This document shows, one piece after another, positions 8,848-17,564 of a stretch of 64,000 bases of DNA. Positions within the stretch are counted from its first letter, which is position 1. Each line of letters opens with the position of its first letter. Made by a program: the position numbers and the translations under genes. Source of the stretch: Beijerinckiaceae bacterium (lineage in GTDB: Bacteria; Pseudomonadota; Alphaproteobacteria; Rhizobiales; Beijerinckiaceae); contig CANGBC010000004.1 of assembly GCA_947452005.1 (NCBI GenBank), positions 62,001 through 126,000 of the forward strand, read 5' to 3'. The notes under the pieces are model-generated. The model was not told the origin of the DNA, did no database searches, and was given only the letters and a program-made list of their open reading frames with translations.

Positions 8848-9054
8848 ATGACGAAGACGAATGAGAAGTCAGACGGCGCGATGGATCGCCGCGCCTTCTT
8901 CCGCGCAGGCAGCGGTGCTGCTGTGGTTGCGGCAACAGTGGTGGCCACCGGCGCGGAGCCGGCGATGGCCGCTGAATCGGATTCTGAGCGCAAGAAATCG
9001 CGTTATCAGGAGACCGAGCACGTCAAAACATTTTATCGCGTCAACCGGTACTGA
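8848..9054 (+). CDS. Small Tat-signal protein of the formate dehydrogenase region
   Basis: A 68-residue protein that matches the family annotated as formate dehydrogenase region TAT target. It has a twin-arginine motif DRRAFFRAG near residue 13, a hydrophobic stretch rich in Ala/Val, and a conserved C-terminus RYQETEHVKTFYRVNRY. GGAGGG lies 8 nt before the ATG. It sits 12 bp upstream of fdhA, so it is probably co-translated and may help export or anchor the enzyme. Its precise job is unknown. Confidence 0.85.
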   Translation: MTKTNEKSDGAMDRRAFFRAGSGAAVVAATVVATGAEPAMAAESDSERKKSRYQETEHVKTFYRVNRY

Positions 9055-9066
9055 GGAGCAGTTCCT

Positions 9067-12033
9067 ATGCTGACGAAAAGAAAATCAGCTTCGGCTTCGC
9101 GCGCCCGCCTTTCTGGCTTGGCCGCAGGTCTGGCGTCAGGTGTGCTGGATCGCCGTTCATTCTTGCGCCGTTCAGGTCTGGCAGCTGGTGGCGTCGCCGC
9201 CATTGGTTCGCTGTCGCTGGGCGCTGTGCGCAAGGCAGAAGCAGGCCCCGTTGTGGCTGGCGTGAAAAGCGAAATCAAAAAGAACGTCTGCACGCATTGT
9301 TCGGTCGGCTGTTCGGTTGTGGCCGAAGTGCAGAACGGCGTGTGGGTCGGACAGGAACCGGCTTTTGACAGCCCGATCAATCGCGGCTCGCATTGCGCCA
9401 AGGGCGCGTCGGTGCGCGAACTCGTGCATGGGGATCGTCGTCTGAAATATCCGATGAAGCTCGTGAACGGCGAATGGACCCGCATTGGCTGGGACCAGGC
9501 TTTGAATGAAATCGGCGACAAGATGAACGAAATTCGCGCCAAGAGCGGTGCGGATTCGGTCTATTGGCTGGGTTCAGCGAAATTCTCCAACGAAGGCGCT
9601 TATCTGTTCCGTAAGCTTGGCGCTTTCTGGGGCACGAATTCGATCGATCATCAGGCACGTATCTGCCACTCGACCACAGTCGCGGGCGTGGCCAACACCT
9701 GGGGCTATGGCGCGCAGACCAATTCCTACAATGACATTCGCAACGCCAAGACGATCGTCTTCATGGGTTCGAACGCCGCGGAAGCCCATCCTGTCTCGTT
9801 GCAGCATGTGCTGTCTGGCAAGGAAATGAACCGCGCCAATATGTTCGTGCTGGACCCGCGGTTCACGCGCACGGCGGCACATGCCACGGAATTTGTGCGC
9901 ATCCGCTCGGGCACCGATATTGCGGTGATCTGGGGCATGATGTGGCACATCTTCAAGAACGGCTGGGAAGACAAGGAATTCATCGCACAGCGCGTGGCTG
10001 GCATGGACCTTGTGCGCGCCGAAGTTGAAAAGTGGAATCCGGAAGAGACCGAACGCGTCACCGGCATTCCCGGCGAACAGCTCAAGCGTGTCGCAGAGAC
10101 CTTTGCCAAAGAACGTCCCTCCACCTTCATCTGGTGCATGGGCGGCACGCAGCACACGGTCGGCACGGCCAATGTGCGCGCTTATTGCAACCTGCTCTTG
10201 GCGACCGGCAATGTCGGCGTCTTCGGTGGCGGCGCCAACATCTTCCGCGGTCACTGCAACGTGCAGGGCGCGACCGATATGGGCCTCGATATTACGTCGC
10301 TGCCGCTCTATTACGGCCTTGTTGAAGGCGCGTGGAAACATTGGGCGCGTGTTTGGGAGGTTGAATATGACTTCCTGCAGGCGCGCTTTGATGATGTGCC
10401 AGCCAAATCCGGCCGTCCTGCGCGTAGCCGCAAGGAAAACATGGAATTGCCTGGCATTCCCTCGACTCGTTGGTTTGATGCCACAAGCTTCAATCCCGAT
10501 GATGTCGATCAGCGCGATGCGCTGAAGGCGATGATGATCTTTGGTCACGGCGGCAACACTGTGCCGCGCATGCCCGACATGATCAAAGCGCTCGAGCAGC
10601 TCGAGCTGCTCGTGGTGGCTGATCCGCATCCGACAACATTTGCGGCCATTTCCGGCCGCAAGAACGGCACTTATTTGCTGCCGATCTGCACGCAGTTTGA
10701 GACGGATGGTTCGCGCACAGCTTCGAACCGTTCGATTCAGTGGGGTGAAAAGGTCGTCAATCCGATCTTTGAATCGAAGGATGATTACGAAGTCATCTAT
10801 CGTCTTGCGACCAAACTCGGTTTTGCTGACAAGATGTTCAAGAACATCAAGGTCGAAAACAACCGCCCGGTGCCGGAAGACATTCTGCGCGAAATCAATC
10901 GCGGTGGTTGGTCGACGGGCTATTCGGGACAATCACCAGAGCGCCTGAAGGCGCATGTGCGTCATCGCGACAAGTTTGATCTGGTCACCTTGCGCGCGCC
11001 CGCCGATGTGCCCGAAGTTGGTGGCGATTATTATGGTCTGCCGTGGCCGTGCTGGGGCAAGCCGGAATTGCGCCATCCCGGCACGCATACGCTCTACAAC
11101 ACCAACCTGCATGTGAAGGACGGCGGCGGCACGTTCCGCGCGCGCTTCGGCACTGTCTATGAAGACAAGAAAGCCGATGGCACGTCGACCACCTATAACC
11201 TGCTGGCCGAAGGCTCTTACTCAAAGGGCTCAGAGCTGACCGACGGTTATCCGGAATTCACCTTCGGCATTTTGAAGAAACTCGGCTGGGACAAGGATCT
11301 CACTGAGGAAGAAGTGGCGACGATCACCAAGATCGGCGGCGCCAATCCGGATACTGTGGGTTGGGCGATTGATCTGTCGGGTGGCATCATCCGCGTCTGT
11401 CTCGACCATGGCGTGTTGCCTTATGGCAATGCCAAGGCGCGTGCGACAGCGTGGAACTTGCCCGATCCGGTGCCTGTGCATCGCGAGCCGATCTATACGC
11501 CGCGCACCGATCTCGTCGCGAAATATCCGACGCGTCCGGATGGCCGTCAGTTCCGCATGATGAATGCGGGCTTCTCGGTGCAGAAGGCTGCTGTGGAGAA
11601 GGGGATCGCGAAAGACTTCCCGATCATCCTCACCTCTGGTCGCCTTGTGGAATATGAAGGCGGTGGTGAAGAAACCCGTTCGAACAAGTGGCTGGCTGAG
11701 TTGCAGCAAGACATGTTCGTCGAAATCAACACAGCCGATGCCGCGAGCCGTGGCATTGCTGATGGCGGTTGGGTTTGGGTCCATGGCCCTGAGAACAAGT
11801 CAAAGGCGAAGGTCAAAGCGCTGGTGACAGATCGCGTCGGCAAGGGTGTGGCTTTCATGCCCTTCCATTTCGCGGGCTGGTATCAGGGCGTCGATCAGCG
11901 CGGCAATTATCCGAAGGGCACGGACCCCATCGTGCTCGGTGAAAGCGTCAACACGGTCACAACCTACGGCTATGATCCGGTCACGGGCATGCACGAAGGC
12001 AAGGTGACTCTCTGCCAGATCCAGGCAGCGTGA
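9067..12033 (+). CDS. fdhA: Formate dehydrogenase catalytic (alpha) subunit, Tat-exported, bis-MGD and 4Fe-4S
   Basis: Oxidises formate to CO2 in the periplasm. The 988-residue protein begins with a Tat signal (RRSFLRRSGLAAGG near residue 36). It then has the 4Fe-4S motif CTHCSVGC plus a fourth cysteine in SHCAKG, followed by the molybdopterin oxidoreductase body and the C-terminal dinucleotide-binding domain (LTSGRLVEYEGGGEETRS near residue 855). The metal ligand is a cysteine (ARICHS near residue 201), so no selenocysteine or in-frame TGA is involved. GAGGAG precedes the ATG. The order with fdhB and fdhC matches the FDH3-type, quinone or cytochrome-linked enzyme of methylotrophic and rhizobial alphaproteobacteria. 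Confidence 0.96.
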   Translation: MLTKRKSASASRARLSGLAAGLASGVLDRRSFLRRSGLAAGGVAAIGSLSLGAVRKAEAGPVVAGVKSEIKKNVCTHCSVGCSVVAEVQNGVWVGQEPAFDSPINRGSHCAKGASVRELVHGDRRLKYPMKLVNGEWTRIGWDQALNEIGDKMNEIRAKSGADSVYWLGSAKFSNEGAYLFRKLGAFWGTNSIDHQARICHSTTVAGVANTWGYGAQTNSYNDIRNAKTIVFMGSNAAEAHPVSLQHVLSGKEMNRANMFVLDPRFTRTAAHATEFVRIRSGTDIAVIWGMMWHIFKNGWEDKEFIAQRVAGMDLVRAEVEKWNPEETERVTGIPGEQLKRVAETFAKERPSTFIWCMGGTQHTVGTANVRAYCNLLLATGNVGVFGGGANIFRGHCNVQGATDMGLDITSLPLYYGLVEGAWKHWARVWEVEYDFLQARFDDVPAKSGRPARSRKENMELPGIPSTRWFDATSFNPDDVDQRDALKAMMIFGHGGNTVPRMPDMIKALEQLELLVVADPHPTTFAAISGRKNGTYLLPICTQFETDGSRTASNRSIQWGEKVVNPIFESKDDYEVIYRLATKLGFADKMFKNIKVENNRPVPEDILREINRGGWSTGYSGQSPERLKAHVRHRDKFDLVTLRAPADVPEVGGDYYGLPWPCWGKPELRHPGTHTLYNTNLHVKDGGGTFRARFGTVYEDKKADGTSTTYNLLAEGSYSKGSELTDGYPEFTFGILKKLGWDKDLTEEEVATITKIGGANPDTVGWAIDLSGGIIRVCLDHGVLPYGNAKARATAWNLPDPVPVHREPIYTPRTDLVAKYPTRPDGRQFRMMNAGFSVQKAAVEKGIAKDFPIILTSGRLVEYEGGGEETRSNKWLAELQQDMFVEINTADAASRGIADGGWVWVHGPENKSKAKVKALVTDRVGKGVAFMPFHFAGWYQGVDQRGNYPKGTDPIVLGESVNTVTTYGYDPVTGMHEGKVTLCQIQAA

Positions 12034-12046
12034 GGAGATACGAGAA

Positions 12047-12643
12047 ATGGCACGTGTGAAATTTCTCTGTGATGCGGATCGCTGCATCGAGTGCAATGCC
12101 TGCGTCACGGCATGCAAAAACGAACATGAAGTTCCGTGGGGCATCAACCGCCGCCGCGTGGTGACGATCAATGACGGCAAACCGGGCGAGCGCTCGGTTT
12201 CCATGGCTTGCATGCACTGCACCGACGCGCCTTGCGCCGCCGTGTGCCCCGTCTCGTGTTTCTACACCACGGCAGATGCTGTTGTGTTGCACTCGAAGGA
12301 TCTGTGCATTGGCTGCGGCTATTGCTTCTACGCGTGCCCATTCGGCGCGCCGCAATATCCCAAGGTTGGCAATTTCGGTTCGCGCGGCAAGATGGACAAG
12401 TGCACCTATTGCGCGGGCGGCCCGGAAGAAGATTTCTCGACCGTGGAATTTGAAAAATACGGCCGCAACCGTCTCGCAGAAGGCAAGCTACCTCTGTGCG
12501 CGGAAATGTGCTCCACCAAGTCGCTTCTGGCAGGTGATGGCGAGATGATCGCCACCATTTACAAAGAGCGCGTGATGAAGCGCGGCTATGGTTCGGGTGC
12601 TTGGGGCTGGAAGACGGCCTACAAAGAAACCGTTGCTATCTGA
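12047..12643 (+). CDS. fdhB: Formate dehydrogenase iron-sulfur (beta) subunit
   Basis: Carries electrons from FdhA to the membrane subunit through 4Fe-4S clusters. The 198 residues contain CIECNACVTACKNE, CMHCTDAPCAAVCP, CIGCGYCFYACPFGA and a split fourth set CTYCAGG / LCAEMC, which is the FdnH/HybA-type arrangement. It is shorter than E. coli FdnH and lacks the C-terminal membrane helix, as in FDH3-type enzymes. It has no signal peptide and probably crosses the membrane bound to FdhA. AGGAG lies upstream of the ATG and the gap to fdhA is 13 bp. Confidence 0.95.
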   Translation: MARVKFLCDADRCIECNACVTACKNEHEVPWGINRRRVVTINDGKPGERSVSMACMHCTDAPCAAVCPVSCFYTTADAVVLHSKDLCIGCGYCFYACPFGAPQYPKVGNFGSRGKMDKCTYCAGGPEEDFSTVEFEKYGRNRLAEGKLPLCAEMCSTKSLLAGDGEMIATIYKERVMKRGYGSGAWGWKTAYKETVAI

Positions 12644-12675
12644 TGTCTCACGCACACATTTCGAAAGGTCGTGCG

Positions 12676-13677
12676 ATGAAAGCACAGTTCAAATCTCTCG
12701 TGGCGGCTCTGGCGATTTTGTTCGCCAGCGCCATGCTGCCAGCAGCCGCGCAATATAATAATTTCCAGCCGACCAAAGAGGCCGTGCAGGAAGAAAAGCT
12801 TCTGCAGCAGCTGAAGGAAGGTGATCGTCTCTCGGGCCGCATCTCCATTCCCGATGCCAAAGCAGCAAGCCTGATTCAGCCGCAGGGCCAGAGCTGGCGT
12901 GACTTCCACCAGAACAAGCTGCCGACCATTGGCGGCGTGGTTCTGCTGGGCATGCTGGGCGCCTTGGTTCTGTTCTTCCTCGTGCGCGGCCGCGTGCGTG
13001 TTGAACATGGCTTGTCTGGCCAGACGATCACGCGCTTTGCCTCGCTTGATCGCTTTGCGCATTGGATGACGGCGGGTTGCTTCATCATTCTCGCGCTCTC
13101 GGGATTGAACGTCTCCTTCGGTCGCATGGTTATCCTGCCGCTGTTTGGGCCGGAAACATTTGCTGAGCTGACGCATCTGGGCAAACTGGCGCATAATTAT
13201 CTCGCCTTCCCCTTTATGGCGGGTGTGGCGTTGATGTTCGTGCTGTGGGTGAAGGACAACATCCCCAACAAGCTTGATCTGGAATGGATCAAGCAGGGCG
13301 GTGGGCTCTTCGTGAAGGGCAAGCATCCGCTGGCAGAGCGTTTCAATGCGGGCCAGAAGGTTGTGTTCTGGATCGTGATCACAGGCGGTGCGGTCATGTC
13401 CGTGTCGGGCTGGTTCCTGCTCTTCCCCTATATGGCACCGGATGGCGTCACCAGCTTGCAGCTGATGACCACCGTGCATGCGGTGCTGGCCGTTGGATTC
13501 GTCGCAGCCATGCTGGCCCATGCCTATATCGGCTCGGTCGGTATGGAAGGCGCGTTTGACGCCATGGGCAATGGCGAAGTCGATCTCAACTGGGCTAAAG
13601 AGCATCACGCGCTTTGGGTGGCTGAAGAGCAGGCCAAGGCTGCGTCTGTGCCGCGCAACAGCGTGCCAGCGGAATAA
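12676..13677 (+). CDS. fdhC: Formate dehydrogenase cytochrome b556 (gamma) subunit
   Basis: The membrane cytochrome b that passes electrons to the quinone pool. The chosen start gives a Sec-type signal MKAQFKSLVAALAI ending in AAAQ, then about 333 residues. A first membrane span begins near residue 80 (GGVVLLGMLGALVLFFLV). The FdnI-type core then has histidines in FAHWMT, HLGKLAHNYL, VHAVLAVGF and AHAYIGS suited to bind two haems. An earlier ATG at 12643 overlaps the fdhB stop (TGATG) and would add 11 residues. A terminator follows within 30 bp, so this is the last gene of the fdh operon. Confidence 0.92.
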   Translation: MKAQFKSLVAALAILFASAMLPAAAQYNNFQPTKEAVQEEKLLQQLKEGDRLSGRISIPDAKAASLIQPQGQSWRDFHQNKLPTIGGVVLLGMLGALVLFFLVRGRVRVEHGLSGQTITRFASLDRFAHWMTAGCFIILALSGLNVSFGRMVILPLFGPETFAELTHLGKLAHNYLAFPFMAGVALMFVLWVKDNIPNKLDLEWIKQGGGLFVKGKHPLAERFNAGQKVVFWIVITGGAVMSVSGWFLLFPYMAPDGVTSLQLMTTVHAVLAVGFVAAMLAHAYIGSVGMEGAFDAMGNGEVDLNWAKEHHALWVAEEQAKAASVPRNSVPAE

Positions 13678-13702
13678 AACCGCGCGCAGCTTGAATGATT
13701 TG

Positions 13703-13737
13703 AGACTGCCCGGTATCAGCCGGGCAGTCTTTGTTTT
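13703..13737 (+). terminator. Rho-independent terminator after fdhC
   Basis: An 11-bp perfect stem AGACTGCCCGG / CCGGGCAGTCT with loop TATCAG is followed by TTTGTTTT. It ends the formate dehydrogenase operon and insulates it from the repeat and mobB downstream. Confidence 0.9.
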
Positions 13738-13747
13738 GGCGCCTCGT

Positions 13748-13838
13748 CGTCATTGCGAGGAGCGTAGCGACGAAGCAATCCATGGCGCGATGGCCATTGT
13801 GTTGCGCCATGGATTGCTTCGCTTCGCTCGCAATGACG
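13748..13838. repeat. Dispersed palindromic repeat, copy 2
   Basis: A 91-bp element CGTCATTGCGAGG...GCAATGACG with inner arms AGCAATCCATGG / CCATGGATTGCT. It ends 18 bp before the mobB start; reading frames run through it and would falsely lengthen mobB if an upstream ATG were chosen. Confidence 0.9.
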
Positions 13839-13856
13839 AGGTGTGGGGGACAGAAA

Positions 13857-14381
13857 ATGAAACTGATCGGTCTTGCAGGCTGGAGCGGAGCGGGGAAGAC
13901 GACGCTGCTGGAGTGTGTCATCCCGCATTTGATCGCGCGCGGTCTATCGGTTTCGACGATCAAACATGCGCATCACAAGTTCGATGTTGACGTGCCGGGC
14001 AAGGATTCCTGGAAACATCGGCAGGCGGGTGCCACCGAAGTTCTCGTGTCGTCGGGCAACCGTTTTGCGCTGATGCATGAATTGCGCGGGGCGCCCGAGC
14101 CGACATTGGCCGAGCTCTTGTCGCTGCTGTCGCCTGTCGATCTTGTCATTGTCGAGGGCTTCAAGGCTGATCCCCATCCCAAGATCGAGGTCTATCGCGC
14201 CGAGAACGGACAGCCGTTCCTGCATGGGCAGGACAAGGCCATTGTGGCGGTGGCGAGTGATGTTGCGGTTGAGACCGGCTTGCCTGTTCTGCATCTCGAT
14301 GACATTGAAAAAATCGCCGATATGATGTTGACCAAGGCCGTGCCGCTGGCTGATGTGCTGGCGGGCGGCGACGACATTTAA
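13857..14381 (+). CDS. mobB: Molybdopterin-guanine dinucleotide biosynthesis protein MobB
   Basis: GTP-binding adaptor that assists MobA in making the guanylated molybdenum cofactor. The 174-residue protein starts MKLIGLAGWSGAGKTTLLE, with the Walker A loop at residues 8-16. It also has the family segments IKHAHHKFDVDVPGKDSWKH and VIVEGFKADPHPKIEV. The start at 13857 is preceded by GTGGGGGA and lies just after the palindromic repeat. It is 8 bp upstream of moeA, so both are co-transcribed. Confidence 0.94.
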   Translation: MKLIGLAGWSGAGKTTLLECVIPHLIARGLSVSTIKHAHHKFDVDVPGKDSWKHRQAGATEVLVSSGNRFALMHELRGAPEPTLAELLSLLSPVDLVIVEGFKADPHPKIEVYRAENGQPFLHGQDKAIVAVASDVAVETGLPVLHLDDIEKIADMMLTKAVPLADVLAGGDDI

Positions 14382-14389
14382 GGCGGATC

Positions 14390-15640
14390 ATGGCGCAGCT
14401 CTCAGACGATTGCTTTGCCTTCGGCGGTGCATTGATGCCCGTTGATGAAGCTATGGCTTTGATCGCTGCGCGCCTTGTGGCGGTGGACGCCGTCGAGCCA
14501 GTCTCTCTGCATGAGGCCGACAATCGTGTGCTGGCGGATGATCTCTTCGCGCCTGTGCCTTTGCCGCTCTTCGCCAATTCAGCCGTCGATGGCTATGCCA
14601 TTGCAAGCGCCGATCTGCCGCTCGATGGCCCACGTGCATTCGCCGTTTCGCAACGTGTGACCGCAGGCGCTGTGGCGCAACCGCTGGCGGCTGGCACATT
14701 GGCGCGCATTTTCACCGGCGCACCGATGCCTGAAGGCGCTGATACGGTCTTCATGCAGGAAGATGTCGAGATGGATGGCGACACCATCATCCTGCCACCC
14801 GGATTGAAGCCGCGTGCGAATATGCGCCCGGCGGGTGAGGATATTGCGCAAGGCGCGATGGCCATTCCGGCGGGCACGCGTTTGCGCCCGCAACATGTGG
14901 CGCTGGCAGCAGCACTTGGCTTGACCACGCTGCACGTGCGTCGGCGGATCAAGGTTGCAGTTTTTTCAACCGGCAATGAAATTGTGGCGCCCGGCGCGCC
15001 GCGCATATCCGCGCAGCTTTATGATTCCAATCGCTACATGCTGGCGGCCATGTTGGCCCGTTTGGGTTGTGAAGTTTCGGATCTTGGTATTTTGCGCGAT
15101 GAGCGCGCAGCGCTGGCTGCAGGCCTGAAAGCGGCGGCGCGTGATCACGATCTCATTCTCACCTCGGGTGGCGTCTCAACAGGTGAAGAAGATCACATGC
15201 GTGCGGCTGTTGAGGCTGTTGGCTCACTGGTCTTGTGGCGCATGGCGATCAAGCCGGGGCGCCCTGTCGCCATGGGCGTGATTGATGGCATGCCGTTCAT
15301 CGGCTTGCCGGGCAATCCGGTCGCGTCTTTCGTGACCTTTGCCTATGTTGTGCGACCCGTCCTGCTGGCCTTGTCTGGCGCGCGGATGGAAAAGCTCGTC
15401 GCACTGCCGGTGCGTGCGAATTTTGCTTACAAGAAAAAGAAAGGCCGGCGCGAATATGTCCGCGCCAGCCTGACTGTTCTCAGCGATGGAACGCGAGAGG
15501 CTCAAAAATTTCCGCGTGAAGGCGCGGGGCTTTTGTCCTCTCTTTGCGAGACCGATGGTCTCGTCGAATTGGCCGAGGATTGCGAGGGCGTGAAGCCCGG
15601 CGAAATGGTCGCCTTGATCGCTTATCCGAGCCTTTTCTAA
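14390..15640 (+). CDS. moeA: Molybdopterin molybdotransferase MoeA
   Basis: Inserts molybdate into adenylated molybdopterin. The 416-residue protein has the MoeA landmarks NSAVDGYAI near residue 63, FTGAPMPEGADTV near 106, FSTGNEI near 193, LTSGGVSTGEEDH near 256 and GLPGNPVASF near 305. Length is normal for the family. It forms a pair with mobB and, with mobA and fdhD at the left edge, supplies active cofactor for FdhA. Confidence 0.95.
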   Translation: MAQLSDDCFAFGGALMPVDEAMALIAARLVAVDAVEPVSLHEADNRVLADDLFAPVPLPLFANSAVDGYAIASADLPLDGPRAFAVSQRVTAGAVAQPLAAGTLARIFTGAPMPEGADTVFMQEDVEMDGDTIILPPGLKPRANMRPAGEDIAQGAMAIPAGTRLRPQHVALAAALGLTTLHVRRRIKVAVFSTGNEIVAPGAPRISAQLYDSNRYMLAAMLARLGCEVSDLGILRDERAALAAGLKAAARDHDLILTSGGVSTGEEDHMRAAVEAVGSLVLWRMAIKPGRPVAMGVIDGMPFIGLPGNPVASFVTFAYVVRPVLLALSGARMEKLVALPVRANFAYKKKKGRREYVRASLTVLSDGTREAQKFPREGAGLLSSLCETDGLVELAEDCEGVKPGEMVALIAYPSLF

Positions 15641-15641
15641 A

Positions 15642-15794
15642 TTACATCTGGATCAGGTTATGGCCGGGGTCGCCCACGCGTGCGCCTGAGGTCGCAAAAG
15701 CCTTGTCAGCTGTTTGCTGCTGAGTGTTCAGCACAAAGGCAGCGCCGACAGCGAGCGCGACAGCCACGATCACAGCAGAGATAAAAGCCTTCAT
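15642..15794 (-). CDS. 50-residue exported or membrane-anchored small protein
   Basis: A short minus-strand gene of 50 codons. It starts MKAFISAVIVAVALAVGAAF, a hydrophobic helix with a positive N-terminus, so the product is exported or anchored. The remainder is polar and ends DPGHNLIQM. AGGAGT stands 8 nt before the ATG, which strongly supports translation. The stop lies one base from the moeA stop (convergent). No function can be assigned; similar small proteins occur in Bradyrhizobium-like genomes as far as I recall. Confidence 0.65.
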   Translation of the reverse strand: MKAFISAVIVAVALAVGAAFVLNTQQQTADKAFATSGARVGDPGHNLIQM

Positions 15795-15884
15795 AAAGAA
15801 TACTCCTGTTTTATTCTTGGGCGGCTGGCTTGGCCGCTTTCTGGATTGAATCTATGGGCATTGAGACCGCTCAAATCAAGTTAT

Positions 15885-17153
15885 TCAGCGTGGCCGGGCT
15901 GCTTTCTCGATAAAATCTGCGAGCGCTGCGCGACCTTCCTCTGATCCCACCTTTTGCTCGGGCATTTTGGTGCCCGGCGTATAGGTGCTTGGCCCAAGCT
16001 CGAAGAGCTTGGCAATCGTCTCTTTGGTCCAGACGATGTCCTGGGCGGCAAATCCGGCGGAATAGACATAGCCCGGAGCTGTGCCGATGCGTCGGCCTAT
16101 GACGCCATAGAGGGTCGGCCCTGCGCGGTTCTCAGCGTCAGGTGTCAGCGTGTGGCAGACGGCGCAGGCTTTGAAGACTTCCGCCCCGCGCGAGCCATCA
16201 CTGACAAACATTTCTGTCGGCTTCTCGATGACGATGGGGCCCAGATGATCGCCATTGAGCGTGCTCCAGCGGCGCACGAGACGATCACTGCCGCCGGTGA
16301 AGAGAATTTTGCCATCGGGCGAAAAAGCGAGTGACCAGACAGGCAGACCCGGGCCGTTCAATGTGAAGAGTGGCTTGCCGCTGCCGGTCTCAAACAGCGT
16401 CACAGAGCCACGCGGACTGGCGGTCGCCACGCGTGTGCTGTCAGGCGAAAAGGCCAAAGCAATGATCGGGGATTCTGCGGCCTCGATGCGGCGCAGATTG
16501 TTGCCCTGAGCATCCAGCAGAAACAGCGAGCCATCAGCACCACCTGCGGCCATGCGGCCATCTGCGGCAATGCTGAGCGCATTCAGCGGCGCATCGAGCT
16601 TGATGATGCGCGGCGCGCCCTGTAGCGGCCAGATGCGCAGTGTTGCGTCATAGCCAGCGCTGACCAATGTCGTGCCATCGGGCATGAAGCCGACGCCATT
16701 CACATTGCCCTGATGGCCTTCGTAACGGCGGGGCGCGCCGCCGTTGAGTGGCGTGACAGCAAGGCTCGAATCCCACGAGGCTGTCGCGATGCTTGTGCCG
16801 TCAGGCGAGAGAGTGAGCGCCGCAATCGGCGCTGTGTGGATCTTCTCGATGCTGAGCGGGCGGGTGAGATCTGTGCGGTTCCAGATGGCGAGGCGGCCAT
16901 CTTCGCCTGCAGTTGCAAAACCGTTTGGCGTCACGCCAACGGCATTCACCGCGCCATCATGGGCGCGCAGAATGGCGCGCGCTGTACCGCGCTCCAGCGT
17001 CCAGACAATGGCGGAAGAATCAAACGAGCCGGTAATGGCCTCCCGGCCATCGGGCGTGAGCGCAATCGCCCGCACAGGCCCGCCATGGCCGCGCAATTCG
17101 CCCTGGGCGAGGGCGGGTGCGGTAAGGAGGAGGGCGAGGAGGAGCGCGCGCAT
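15885..17153 (-). CDS. WD40 beta-propeller fused to c-type cytochrome, periplasmic
   Basis: From the ATG at 17153 the 422-residue product begins with a signal peptide (MRALLLALLLTAPALAQ). About seven WD40 repeats follow, visible as recurrent LSPDG / FSPDS turns with 40-residue spacing. A C-terminal class I cytochrome c domain has the haem site CAVCH near residue 320 and a methionine ligand in PGTKMPEQ. An additional in-frame ATG 15 codons upstream would precede the signal and is unlikely. The position next to the formate dehydrogenase cofactor genes suggests a periplasmic electron-transfer or scaffold role, which is inference. Confidence 0.85.
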   Translation of the reverse strand: MRALLLALLLTAPALAQGELRGHGGPVRAIALTPDGREAITGSFDSSAIVWTLERGTARAILRAHDGAVNAVGVTPNGFATAGEDGRLAIWNRTDLTRPLSIEKIHTAPIAALTLSPDGTSIATASWDSSLAVTPLNGGAPRRYEGHQGNVNGVGFMPDGTTLVSAGYDATLRIWPLQGAPRIIKLDAPLNALSIAADGRMAAGGADGSLFLLDAQGNNLRRIEAAESPIIALAFSPDSTRVATASPRGSVTLFETGSGKPLFTLNGPGLPVWSLAFSPDGKILFTGGSDRLVRRWSTLNGDHLGPIVIEKPTEMFVSDGSRGAEVFKACAVCHTLTPDAENRAGPTLYGVIGRRIGTAPGYVYSAGFAAQDIVWTKETIAKLFELGPSTYTPGTKMPEQKVGSEEGRAALADFIEKAARPR

Positions 17154-17205
17154 GGGCGGTAATCTAGTGCGTCCACTTGCGGGGTCCAGTCGCGACATTG
17201 TGAGC

Positions 17206-17293
17206 CGTCATTGCGAGGAGGCCGCAGGCCGACGCGGCAATCCAGAAGCCTCACGTGAAGCCCGTGGATTGCTTCGCTGCGCTCGCAATGACG
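17206..17293. repeat. Dispersed palindromic repeat, copy 3
   Basis: An 88-bp copy with the variant outer arm GAGGAGGCCGCAGGCCGACGCGGCAATCC on the left and the standard TGGATTGCTTCG arm on the right. It lies between the WD40-cytochrome gene and tusA. Confidence 0.9.
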
Positions 17294-17333
17294 ACAGTTG
17301 ACGGGCCGCCTCTCCTTCGTCACACCATGGCTC

Positions 17334-17564
17334 ATGACAATGATCCTCGATCTCACCGGGCTGAAATGCCCGCTGCCCGCGCTCAAGACCCGCAAGGCGC
17401 TGAAATCTGTTGCGCCCGGCGGCAAGCTCGAAGTGCATTGCACCGATCCGCTGGCGGTGATCGATATTCCCAATCTCATCCGCGAGACGGGCGACCGGAT
17501 TGAAATCCGCGAGCGCGATGACACGCGCATCGTGTTTCTGATTGAAAAGGCGGGTGCGTCATGA
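17334..17564 (+). CDS. tusA: TusA-family sulfur carrier protein
   Basis: A 76-residue sulfur relay protein. It shows the invariant motif LTGLKCPLPALKTRKAL, in which the cysteine of CPLP carries the persulfide. TusA competes for and distributes sulfur from IscS and affects molybdenum cofactor and formate dehydrogenase activity in E. coli, so its place near fdhD and mobB fits. ATG codons at 17334 and 17340 are both possible. The stop overlaps the next start by 4 bp. Confidence 0.9.
   Translation: MTMILDLTGLKCPLPALKTRKALKSVAPGGKLEVHCTDPLAVIDIPNLIRETGDRIEIRERDDTRIVFLIEKAGAS

Noticed and set aside
9660-9675. A selenocysteine TGA in fdhA
   Set aside because: The metal-ligand codon is TGC (Cys) in ARICHS and no in-frame TGA exists.
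9574-10932. A long open frame antisense to fdhA
   Set aside because: The plus strand encodes a conserved catalytic subunit here; the reverse frame has no domain and no ribosome site.
13731-13856. A 42-residue N-terminal extension of MobB
   Set aside because: The extension is encoded by the repeat element; the P-loop normally lies within the first 20 residues, as it does from 13857.
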